DNA of 64,000 nucleotides, from contig JAREIK010003419.1 of assembly GCA_029783825.1 (NCBI GenBank), positions 113,494 through 177,493 on the forward strand. The letters run 5' to 3'. The DNA comes from Sapria himalayana. Lineage: Eukaryota > Streptophyta > Magnoliopsida > Malpighiales > Rafflesiaceae. Shown in pieces: positions 1-9,437 of the stretch. Numbering within the stretch: position 1 is the stretch's first letter; every line of letters starts with the position of its first letter. Below the pieces are notes generated by a model. That model worked only from the letters and a program-made list of their open reading frames with translations. It made no database searches and was not told where the DNA came from. A program made the position numbers and the translations under genes.

Positions 1-1
1 T

Positions 2-1042
2 CAAAAATGTGAGGATTTTAGGCCTATAAGTTTATGTAAAGCAATTTATAAGATCCTTGCTAAAATTATTCAAAACAGACTTAGTAATATTTTACCATTT
101 ATAATATCACAGGAACAAACAGGATTTGTTAAGAATAGATTAATGATTGAAAATATTAGATTAGCATCAGAAATGATGAAAGAAATAGCATTTAAAACGA
201 GAGGAAGTAACTTAGTAGTTACGCTAGCTTTATCTAAGGCATTTGATAGAGTAGAATGGCATACATTATGTTTCGTCATGAAAAAATTTGGTTTCTCTGA
301 AACATGTATAGATTTAATATATAGATGTGTAACAAGCGTTTGGGTTAGAATTATTGTAAATGGAATGAAAGGAGAAGAATTCAAACCTAGACGTAGCTTG
401 AGACAGGGGGATCCATTATCGCCTTTATTATTTGATATGTACTTAGAATTATTAATTGTTAATTTAAATAAAAGAATGTCAGAGGGCAAAATAATCCCCT
501 TTAGACAGCCAAAAAACACTCAGAGAATAAGTTGTTTAGCTTATGTAGATGATATTATCATTTTCACAAATGCGAATAAAAGTTCATTGAAAAACCTGAT
601 GGACCTTCTACAATTATTTGAGAAGGAAACAGGACAAGCCCTTAATAAGGATAAAAGTCAATTTATGTTAGCAAAAAAATCTTCCGAAAAAGTGGTAAAA
701 AAAATTAAAAACATAATGGGTTTTAAACATAAAAAAGATGCTTTAGTATATTTAGGTTGTCCGATATATGAAGGAAGGCTGAAAGAAAATTATCTAACGC
801 CTTTACAAGATAAAATGAGAAGGAAAATAGGAGGTTGGAAAGTAGATCTATTAGGTTTTGGGGGGAGGATTACATTAATCTCTCATGTTCTTCAAAGTAC
901 ACTGGTATATATTATATCAGTCATACACCCACCTAAGAAATTTACAAATAAACTAGAGATGGAAATGGCATATTTTTTATGGGGAAAAAAATGGAAAGCA
1001 GAAAATTCACTGGAAAAATTGGAAAGACATCTGTTATCCTAA
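2..1042 (+). pseudogene. LINE ORF2 reverse transcriptase domain, 5'-partial, broken
   Basis: The frame is open from base 2, upstream of the first ATG at 143, so the true start is outside the window. Fingers/palm motifs are clear: FRPISLC, then KAFDRVEW (motif A), RQGDPLSP (motif B) and YVDD (motif C). Motif A reads TLALSKAFD where active plant LINEs have the catalytic Asp (LDxSKAFD), so the first metal-binding Asp appears changed to Ala. The frame is lost between about 971 and 984: from 981 the coding sequence continues in another frame (GEKNGKQKIHWKNWKDICYP), which matches the second LINE. RT would synthesise element cDNA at the nicked target (target-primed reverse transcription). This copy should be inactive. 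About half of its residues match the second LINE by eye. Confidence 0.92.
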
Positions 1043-2333
1043 GGCGGAAGCAGGTTTAGGCATCATTAATTTATAGGACATGATGGCTGATTGGGACTGC
1101 AATGGATGGTGGAGGATAAAAGAAAATGATTCCCTCTGGGCAAAATATATGCGAGCAAAATATCTAGAACAAGAACATAATCACGTTAAGCAGAAATCAA
1201 ATAGCTGGTCATTGGAAAAACAAAAGGAAATAGTAGATGCTCACTCATTATTGAATAAATCGGGATGGAAATGGACCCTTAATCCACAAAGTAATTTTAC
1301 GCTAAAGTCAGCAAAAGAATTGATAAGAAGCAAAAAACCCGTGTAGTCTTTATTTAAATGGGCCTGGAGAGCAGGTATTCCACTGAAAATGTGCTCGCTG
1401 GCATGGAAAGTTCTGGTAAATGCACTGCCTGTGGACATTATTGTGAAAAGAAAAGGTGTTAAAATGGCCTCCAGATGTGAATGTTGCTTTGTAGATGAAG
1501 AATAAATGGATCATCTACTTTCAAGTGGAAGAATCGCTGCAGCAGTCTGGAGGGAATTAGGAGACTAGTTACAAATAAGTAAAAAAGAAGATAGAATAAT
1601 TGATAGAATTAAGAGTTGGGGAAATCTAAACCCTAGAAGTTACATCAAAAATTGGCTCACTCAGAATCTACCTCATATAGCAATATGGTGCCTAGGGAAA
1701 GCTCGTAATAAGAGTAAATTTGAGGGCATAAGAATGAATTCAAATGAAATTATAAAAGATATAATTAAAGAAATCAGAAATATATCAAGTATAAACCCTA
1801 TAAAAGTTGATGGTTCTTGTTTAAATAAGGTAGCTGGAATGTTCTGGGGCCTCGCTATTACAAATACGAAACAGGGATGGGTAAAAAGTATAAGTTGGAA
1901 TAGGCCTCCGAAAGGTCAAATATCATTAAACACGGATGGTAGCTTCAATAGGGACACTGGTATAGCAGGTGGAGGAGGGGTAATAAGGGACTCAAACGAG
2001 TATGTGATAAAAGCATTTACATCGGCTACAGAAGCATTCTCATCCCTCCACTCGGAGATAAAAGCTTTGAATATAGGATTAAATGTCTGTAAGAAATTAG
2101 ATTTAGAAAATATACAAATTCAAGTAGACTCAATGCTTTTGGTAGATTTAGTAAGTGGAAAAATAATTCTTTGGAGGTATGAGGAAGAAATGGAAACTAT
2201 TATGAACCTCATTAAAGTGCTTAATGCATCAATCTTACATATATACAGAGAAGCTAATACTTTGGTGGATAGTCTTGCAAGATTAGGTTCAATAAGAGGA
2301 GAACATGAATTTGATGAGGTTTCAATGCCATAA
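981..2333 (+). pseudogene. LINE ORF2 C-terminal part: zf-RVT plus RNase H, with in-frame stops
   Basis: One reading frame runs from about 981 to 2333 with premature stops at 1074, 1344, 1503 and 1566. The first part is the RT zinc-binding region: LFKWAWRAG, AWKVLVNALP, then CECC and MDHLLSSG, where the last expected Cys is Ser. The second part (1734-2333) is a plant-type RNase H (RVT_3): NTDGSFN, GGGGVIRD, SLHSEIKAL, QVDSMLLVDLV and HIYREANTLVD, which supplies the catalytic acidic residues. The stop at 2331 also looks premature. The frame beyond it (KVKGIAKLDRK) resembles the C-terminal tail of the second LINE (RFKGIIKLDKK). RNase H would remove the RNA template after first-strand synthesis. 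Confidence 0.9.
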
Positions 2334-3361
2334 AAAGTAAAAGGAATAGCGAAACTAGATAGGAAGGCCTTCCCTTATTTAAGATTTAGGAAGGGTAGTA
2401 TTAATAGAAAAAATAGAATATGAAAATCTAGTAGCTGCTGTGAAGGGGAATCTAAAAATTAAAAGAATATGAAAATAGAATATGGAAAATAGAATAAGAA
2501 AAGTATAATAATATAAGCTGTGGAATTGTGGTAGCTTCTTTACAGGGGAATCTGTCTCTGCAGGTTAACAGCGAAGTTCATGGTATATACAACCAGAAAA
2601 TCCAGTTGTTGTTTCTTTTACAGTCACTGTAAGGTTCACCTCACAAGACAAAGATGAGGGAACGAAAAGGTAAGGGTTGGAATTTTCTGCTCCTTTGGTA
2701 TGTTTCTGGTTTTTTTTGTGTTTGTAGGAAAGCACTAAAGGGGCAATCAAATCATATTACTTTGAATTAAAAGAAGTCTGTAACTAGCAAGAGTCTATAA
2801 AAATTTTGTCAAGTCATGTGTTATGTTTTTTTACCAGCGTTTAATCATGTAGAAAGGGTTTAGAAGTCTGAAAGTTACAAAATCATGTGTTTATATTAAA
2901 TAAAAGGTTCTAGGAGAGGTAAGTGTCTAGTCTAAGAGGTCGGCAAAGATCAGGATGCTGCAAAGTGGCTTGGAAATGGCTCTCAAGAGGTGAATCTAAA
3001 GCTATATCGGTAAACAAAGAGGGTCAAGGACTAGGACAGATAGAAGAGGAAAGCTTCGGCAGAATATGTGCAACAAGGTTGAAAGGAATTTTGCAAAGTG
3101 GGAGAAATTCATGTTATTTTATGCAGGAAATATGTTATGTACAGCATAGAATGGGTGATATCAGGAAAACAGGAAGGATGTTCCATGAAGCGCTAGAAAG
3201 ATAAAAGAAGGAAACTCATTTTAGTAAAGAGTAAAGTTAAGATTGATGACTTACTTAGAGTTTTTATGTTATTTCAATAGTGCTAGGAAGATTATATTAT
3301 TAGTCTTTAGAAACGGGGAATGGATGTAAGAGGGTAAAGGGTAGAAGTAGTTTGTACAAAC
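2334..3361 (+). other. LINE 3' UTR (first copy)
   Basis: About 1 kb between the RNase H region and the conserved 3'-terminal block. Its composition is mixed and less A+T-rich than the satellite. An open frame at 2923-3204 (93 aa) has no domain I recognise and no counterpart in the 3' UTR of the second LINE, so I treat it as chance. Apart from the ORF2 tail and the last ~60-100 bases, this UTR does not visibly align with that of the other LINE. Confidence 0.75.
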
Positions 3362-3386
3362 GGTATTCCTCCGCCAAAAGAGAGGG
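3362..3386 (+). promoter_or_regulatory. Conserved LINE 3'-end block with hairpin potential
   Basis: These 25 bases are identical in the two LINEs (second copy 52681-52705) although the rest of their 3' UTRs differ. CCTC and GAGG can pair around a 10-base loop (CGCCAAAAGA). By analogy with stringent-type LINEs, whose RT recognises a 3' stem-loop of its own RNA, this may be the RT recognition element; that role is inferred. Confidence 0.65.
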
Positions 3387-3410
3387 CTATCAATAATAAA
3401 CAAACTTTAT

Positions 3411-4865
3411 CAAAAAAAAGATAGATATTAATTAAAAAATATTTACAAAACCCAAATTGATTCAAAAATAAAGTAAAAAATATTATTGGATAATAATTTT
3501 TAATTTTTAAATTTTTACTTCTTTTATATGCATATATATTTTTTTTAATTATATTTGTCACACTCATAATTTATTTTGTAATAAATATTTCTATAAAAAA
3601 ACTAATAAATAATTAAAATGAATATTTAATATTATAATAAATAGAATTAAAAATTAGATTTATTAATTATTAAGTAATATATAGTGGTTTAATGGTTTAT
3701 GTATTTTGGCATTACGGGGTTTAGGAGTAAACTGATTTAACTGTGTATGCATTTAGTGGTTTATAGGTGTTATTTATAAAAAATATCAAAAAAAATATTT
3801 TTTTTATTTTTTGATATTTTCAAAGGGTATAACCTTTGAAAATATAATAATTTTAAAATTTTTTTCAAAAGTGAATACTATATTTAGTTATAATAATCAT
3901 TATATTTTTATATCATATAAATTCAATATAAATATTTTTATTAATAAATATTATAATAATGATCAAAGAATAAATTAATAATCTATTATTAATAAGATAG
4001 ATATTAATTTAAATATAATTACAAAACCTAAAATGATTCAGAGACAAAGCAAAATATATTACTATATAATAATTTTTTGTTTTGAATTTTTTTTCTTTTA
4101 AAAAGTTTATCTATATTTTTTTGATGAAAAATAAATATATAAATTATATTTGTCTAACTCAATTTATTCTGTAATTAATAATTATATAAAAATAAACAAA
4201 TAAATAATTAAAATGAATATTTTAAATTATAATGAAAAAAATAATATTAAGATTTTTATTTTATATTTAGGGTATAACTGTTTAAATTGATTATCTATTT
4301 AGGGTTTTCGAGATTTAGGAGTTATTGATTTAAGTATTTAGGCATTTAGTGGTTTATAGGATTTATTTAAACAATGAAATAACTAAAAAAATTATTTTTG
4401 TTATTTTTTCACATTTTCAAAGGTTATAACATTTGAAATTATAATAATTTTAAAATTATTTTAAAATGTAAATAAAATATTAAGTAATAATAATCATTAT
4501 AATTATATATAATATAAACTAATTATAAATAATTTTATTAATAGATATGATATCAATTATCAAAAAATAAATTAATAAACTACTATTAATATGATAGATA
4601 TAAATTAAAATATAATTACAAAACCTAAAATGATTCAAAATCAATGTAAAATATATTACTAAATAATAATTTTTTGTTTATAAATTTTTACTTTTTTTTA
4701 TAAGATTATATTTTTTTTATTAAAAGTAAATTATTAATATTATATTTGTCTGACTAATTATTTATTTTGTAATTAATATTAATATAAAAAATAAACTAAT
4801 AAATATTTAAAATTATAATGAATACAAATTAAAATGAGATTTAAGATTTATTAACGCCATATATG
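3411..4865 (+). repeat. AT-rich ~600-bp satellite array, plus orientation (block 1)
   Basis: Tandem satellite units with dyads near 3816 and 4423 (spacing about 607 bp). No gene is present. The TTTA octamer block of each unit is recognisable (for example the subtype with the TGTATGCATTTAGTGG string near 3755). The block closely resembles 10440-11895 at an offset of about 7.03 kb. It is broken at 4866 by a MITE-like insert. Confidence 0.92.
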
Positions 4866-5431
4866 TAAATTATTTTTTGATAATCTGATTGTATAACCAA
4901 ATATTTATTCTTTTTTTATATTTTCATGTAAATGACGGAAAGGAAATATTAAGAGGTTGGGGATGCAGTAGTAGCACAATAACGGAGGTCTCGTTGAGCA
5001 GTCAGTGGGCCGAAATTGGAGCAACGCCTGACCCGTCTCATGATCTGACCCGCTCCGATTTAATGAACCAAGAGAAAATTTAATATAAAATGTTTTGTAA
5101 TTTTATTTTCGGGTGGCTGTTTTTTGACGCGTGGAACTGTTCATCATCTCTCTCTCTTCTCTCTGTGCGATTTATCATGATTATTCTGTGTGCTTCATAC
5201 TATAAGACATTTCTATTGCTTTAATCTGTAACGCATAAGCATTTTCTGGTGGATTTAGCCAGTCGTACTGAGCGACAAGTGAACCACGTTATTTTTGGTG
5301 TTTATTTGTCATTTTTTGATTCTATCATGGATGGTTGCTGAATTGGGATATATATATCGCTTGTTTTTTGTTGTCTCTGTGTTTCTATATCTCAATCTCA
5401 CTGCCATGGAAGCACAATTGCCCAATAATTA
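4866..5431. mobile_element. MITE-like insert, copy 1 (566 bp)
   Basis: This is a non-satellite segment of mixed composition inside a satellite unit, with a second copy at 11896-12462. It is flanked by TATATG on both sides (4860-4865 and 5432-5437). Its ends are weakly inverted (TAAATTATT at the left; TAATTATTG as the complement of the right end). Corresponding units near 17510 and 59585 lack the insert and show an empty-site-like sequence. It contains a CT microsatellite (CTCTCTCTCTTCTCTC near 5150) and no convincing coding frame; a 64-aa open frame at 4889-5083 crosses no known motif. It could be a MITE or a captured fragment; the superfamily is not assignable. Confidence 0.6.
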
Positions 5432-6540
5432 TATATGGTATAACGGGTTAAAGGATCGATAATTTTGGAGGTTTTGTGGTTTAGGAGGTTAGCAATTTAT
5501 GTTTTTAGGCATTTAGTGGTATATAGGTTTTATTTATATAATAAAAATAAAAATATTTTTTTTTATTTTTTTAGATGTTCAAAGGTTATAACCTTTAAAA
5601 ATAAAATAATTTTTAAAATCTTTTGAAATGTGAATACCATGTATAATTATATTAATCTTATTAATTATATATCATATAAATTCAATATAAATAATTTTAA
5701 TGATAGATATTATAATAATGATTAAAAATTAAATTAATAAACTATTATTAATAATATAAATATTAATTAAAATATATTTACATTACACAAAATGATACAA
5801 AATCAAATAAAAATATATTACTAAATAATAATATTTAATTTTAAAATTTTCCATGTTTTTATAAGCTTATATTTTTTTATGATTAAAAATAAATTATTTA
5901 AATAATATCTATCACTCGAAATTTATTTTGTAATTAATTTTTCTAAAAAATTAAAATATAAATTATTAAAATGAATATTTAAAATTATAATAAATAGAAA
6001 TAAAAATGAGATTTATTATTTATTAAGTAGTATATAGCTGTTATAAGGTTTATGTATTTAGGGGTTTCGGGTTTTATGAGCTACTGATTTAAGTAAGTAA
6101 ACATTTAGTGGTCTATAAGTTTTATTTAAAAAAGAAATAACAAAAAAATTATTTTTTGTATTCTTTCTCATTTTTTAAGATTATAAACTTTGAAAATATA
6201 ATAATATTTAAAATTTTTTGAAATGTGAATACAATATTTAGTTATAATAATATTAATAATTATATATCATAAAAATTTAATAAAAACAATTTTATTGATA
6301 GAAAATATTATAATGATCAAAATTTAAATTAATAAACTATTAATAAAAAGATTGATATTAATTAAAAAATATTTACAAAACCCAAATTGATTCAAAAATT
6401 ATTCTCAAGTAAAATATATTACTGGATAATTAATTTTAATTTTTAAATTTGTACTTCTTTTATAAGCATATATTTTTTTTGATTAAAAATAAATTAATTA
6501 AAATATATATGATGCTCTCATAATTTAATTTGTAATAAAC
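5432..6540 (+). repeat. AT-rich satellite array, plus orientation (block 2)
   Basis: About two satellite units with dyads near 5577 and 6170. Both are imperfect: the second reads AGATTATAAACTTTGAAAA. The units pair with 12463-13240 in the ~7.03-kb-offset duplication. The array stops abruptly at about 6540 in mid-unit, where hAT coding sequence begins. No gene. Confidence 0.9.
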
Positions 6541-6542
6541 TT

Positions 6543-8623
6543 ATGGGATATTAGTTGATTCAGAGGGAAAGTGAAACTGGTATGGTAACTTGTATTTGGT
6601 GTAGGAACGAATATTTGGCAAAAATTGATCAAGGTACTTTGGGTTTATGGAAATACCTGAGATAGACTTGTAGGAAATTTCCACACAAAAAAGAATTAAT
6701 AGAAGCTCACAAAGGTAAAGATAAGTCACAATCTTTGTTGAGTTTCACTAAAGGTACTAGTTCAGAGGATAAAAAATTAACTTGTTGTCAATTTGATCAA
6801 CAACTAGTTAGGGAGGCTTAGGTGAAAATGATCATAAAAGATGAATTGCCTTTTTGTTATGTTGAGAACGATGAGTTTAAGGAGTTTTGTGAAGTTGGTT
6901 TGCCTCAATTTAAAATTGCATCTAGGCACTATATATCGATGGATTGTTTTTCTTTGTTTGTGAAGGAAAAGAAGAAATTATTTGATAGCATATAATCCCA
7001 TTATTGTAGAGTTTCATTGACTACTGACACTTGGACTAGCATTCAAAATTTGTCTTATATATGTTTGGATGTTCATTTCATTGATTTTTAATGGAATATA
7101 CATAAAAGGCTTTTGAACTTTTGTGTAATAAAAAGTCATTCTGGTGTTAATATTAGAAATTCTATTGAGTTTTGCATGAATGAATGGGGTTTGAGAAAGT
7201 TGATGTGCATTACAGTTGACATTGCATCAAATAATGATGTTGCAGTTGAGCAATTGAAAAAAAGGCTTGTGAAGAAAAGTGTTGTACCTTTGAGAGGCGA
7301 GCATTTTCATATGAGATGTTGTGCTCATATCCTAAACTTAATTGTCAGAGATGACTTTGCAGCAGTTGAGGGTGCTATTCAAAAAATTAGAGGTGTGGTG
7401 AAATATGTGAGGAGTAGTCCTAAAAGATTAGATAAGTTTAAGTTATGTGTTGAAGAAGCAAACTTGTCATTTGGATCTTCATTGCAATTAGATTTTCCTA
7501 CAAGATGGAATTCAACTTATTTGATGCTACAAACTGATATAAAATATCAAAAAGAATTTGATAAGTTGGAGGACAAAGACAAAAGGTTTTTGAAGGTGTT
7601 TAGTTCAAACGTTCCAACTGAGAGAGACTAAATAAATGCCAAAATTTTGGCTCATTTCTTGAAAACTTTTTATGAGGTAACTTGTAAATTTTCTGGCTCA
7701 TAATATTCTACCTCAAGTGTTTATTTTCTTGAGATTATTCGAATTTTGAAAAAAATTGAGCTTTGTGAAAATAGTAGAGATACAATGGTGTCTGAAATGG
7801 GTATGATAATGAGGCATTAATTCAACAAGTATTGGGGTTCTCTTCAGTCAACAAATATTATGCTTTTTGTAGCAGTAGTGTTGGATCCTTGATATAAGCT
7901 CAAATATCTCAAGTCTAAGTACACTTAGCATTATGGAGAGGAATTGGCTAAAAATTTGGTGAAAAAGGTTATAAATGCTTTAAATGAGATGATGGATGAT
8001 TATAAAGATTTAAATGAAGATGAATCAAAAGAAGATGATTTCTCTTCTACTGTGTTGAAGAAAAATGATGATTTCTTTGATGGTAGTGATACTTATGTTG
8101 ATTATTTTTTTGTTGAATTGGAGAAAGAACTAGAATTTGCAGCTTTGAAAGAGTTGGATAGGTACTTGGAGGAAAAACTTGAAAAAAAATAGAATTGATT
8201 TTGATCTTCTAAACTAGTGGAAGGTAAATGAGGATGGGTATCCTTCTTTGGCAAATTTAGCAAGGGATGTATTTGCTATCCAAGCATCTACTGTGGCATA
8301 TGAATCTACATTTAGCACTGGGGGGAGAACTTTAGATAAATTTAGTAGTTCTTTTACACCTATTATAGCTGAAGTTCTCATATGTCTACAAGATTGGTTG
8401 AGAAGCTCAAACAAACCTATTGAAATTGAAGAATTAGTTCAAGACATTGATGATAATGAATCAGGTTAGTATACAAATCTTGTAAATTTTAATTTCACTT
8501 TTACTTATTTTATTCATTCAATTTAATAAAAATATGGTTCAATTACAATTTTCAGAGGGGTCACAAGATCCAAATATTCTTCCAACTATAGTTGGCCAAC
8601 TAAATTTGGAATGGGTGTATTAA
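6543..8623 (+). pseudogene. hAT transposase pseudogene (BED finger, RNase-H-like core, hAT dimerisation)
   Basis: A single frame runs from 6543 to about 8190 with eleven in-frame stops counted overall (6552, 6663, 6819, 6993, 7089, 7629, 7701, 7818, 7890, 7926, and 8215 after the shift). It then shifts by one base in an A-run near 8181-8189. Domains in order: BED-like finger remnant (CIWCRNEYLA ... GTLGLWKYLR), where the two His ligands look replaced; catalytic-core start TTDTWTS (about 7020); VDIASNN and RCCAHILNLIV; PTRWNSTYLML; VLDP-stop-YKLKYL; then the C-terminal dimerisation region ARDVFAI ... STFSTGGRTLD ... CLQDWL (8248-8420). A 91-bp GT-AG intron at 8465-8555 joins NES to a last exon ending EWVY-stop at 8623. 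This would be cut-and-paste transposase. It cannot make protein now. Confidence 0.93.
8465..8555 (+). other. Probable intron in the hAT transposase gene
   Basis: GTTAGTAT at the 5' side and ATTTTCAG at the 3' side bound an A/T-rich 91-bp segment. Splicing restores the frame from NES into EGSQDPNILP, ending at a TAA at 8621-8623. A second possible GT-AG intron lies in the 3' UTR (about 8634-8722). Confidence 0.6.
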
Positions 8624-9437
8624 ATTTTATAAGGTAATATTTTGTTTTTTTATCAGTCTTTCATCTTAGAAATTTATGTCTACATGATTAACACATTTTC
8701 ATCTTTAGTTGTCCTTTTACAGTGGAGGAAGAAAAGGGACGAGTGGTAGAAGAGATAATTAATTGGGTTTGGATTTTCGTTGATGTTCCGGGACGGACCT
8801 TTGAAATGATTATTATCATGGTTGTTATTAGTTGTATTTTTTTTGTTATATTAAGCTACCTAATTTTAGCAATTACTTAAGTAGTAATTGCTGCAACCAA
8901 TGTTTTTGGTCATCTTTAGCTATTCCTTAATATTTTAAGTAATTGTATAAAAAATGTAGTATTGCTATTATGGTTAACTTTCACTCTGCTGAACAAAACC
9001 AACTTTTGAAAAAATAAAAACCAAATTAAGCACACAACTTGGTTCCGTTCTATTTAACATTTCTATCCTTTTCTGCACATCAAAGCTTTTGACAAGGTAA
9101 TGGAACTTGTTTGTGGGATTCAGCCTATTTGACAAAACAAAATTGGCCAAATTTGAGTTTGAAAGATACATAACTAAGGAATGATAAATGGTACAACAAA
9201 AGGTTTCGACATGAACTAACATGGCCTGGTTGAAGAAAATAAATTGAAAAAAATGTCCGAACTCAGTTCCATCCCGGAACCATTTTATCCTACCCAAAAT
9301 CCCCGATCTCCGTCCCGACCCATCCCAATATTTTCAACCTATGTGACGGGTCTAGATCTTCAAAAAAAAATTTATGAACTGTCGGAACTGACTGGAGATT
9401 TGTAATCCCTATCCCGTCCCGTCCCATGAGCACCCTA
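8624..9437 (+). other. hAT 3' region and terminal inverted repeat
   Basis: Non-coding 3' region of the transposon. It holds a 25-bp hairpin at 8868-8892 (arms AGCAATTACT and AGTAATTGCT), a GC-rich subterminal stretch from about 9285 with repeated GTCCCG-type motifs, and the TIR at the end. Most of it (from about 8655) is repeated in reverse orientation at 26176-26966. Antisense open frames here (8974-9297, 9290-9514) do not resemble proteins. Confidence 0.8.

Larger units (their letters stand above)
1..3410 (+). mobile_element. LINE (L1-like non-LTR retrotransposon), 3' part, decayed
   Basis: The window opens inside ORF2 of a plant L1-type LINE; the 5' part (ORF1, endonuclease) lies outside. 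In order one sees reverse transcriptase, the RT-associated zinc-binding region, RNase H, and a ~1-kb 3' UTR. The element ends at about 3410, where satellite sequence starts. A 25-nt block near the 3' end (3362-3386) is identical to the end of the second LINE at 52681-52705, which fixes the 3' boundary. The tail is A/T-rich without a clean poly(A). A target-site duplication cannot be checked because the 5' end is missing. ORF2 shows a frameshift and several in-frame stops, so the copy is dead. Confidence 0.93.
6541..9437 (+). mobile_element. hAT DNA transposon (RICESLEEPER-like), 5'-truncated
   Basis: The segment contains a decayed hAT transposase with one or two introns, a long 3' region and a 3' terminal inverted repeat. 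The end, read on the minus strand, is TAGGGTGCTCATGGGACGGG, a typical plant hAT terminus, with GGGACGGG-type subterminal motifs behind it (9290-9430). The next 8 bases (9438-9445, GCATTGAG) are the candidate target duplication; they correspond to GCATTTAG in the satellite octamer block. The 5' end has no matching TIR. Coding starts directly at the satellite edge, and the flanking satellite is out of phase by about 200 bp. A deletion therefore seems to have removed the 5' terminus with some satellite. Confidence 0.88.

Noticed and set aside
70..519. 149-aa open frame on the minus strand
   Set aside because: It is antisense to the reverse-transcriptase domain and has no domain of its own.
2923..3204. 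93-aa open frame in the 3' UTR of the first LINE
   Set aside because: No recognisable motif and no counterpart in the UTR of the other LINE; probably chance.
4866..5431. Solo LTR of a retrotransposon
   Set aside because: No TG...CA ends and no 4-6 bp duplication typical of LTR elements at the inferred borders; weak inverted ends fit a MITE-like element better.
3411..6540. CRISPR-like regular repeats
   Set aside because: The repeats are ~600-bp tandem satellite units, not short direct repeats with unique spacers; the genome is a plant nuclear one.
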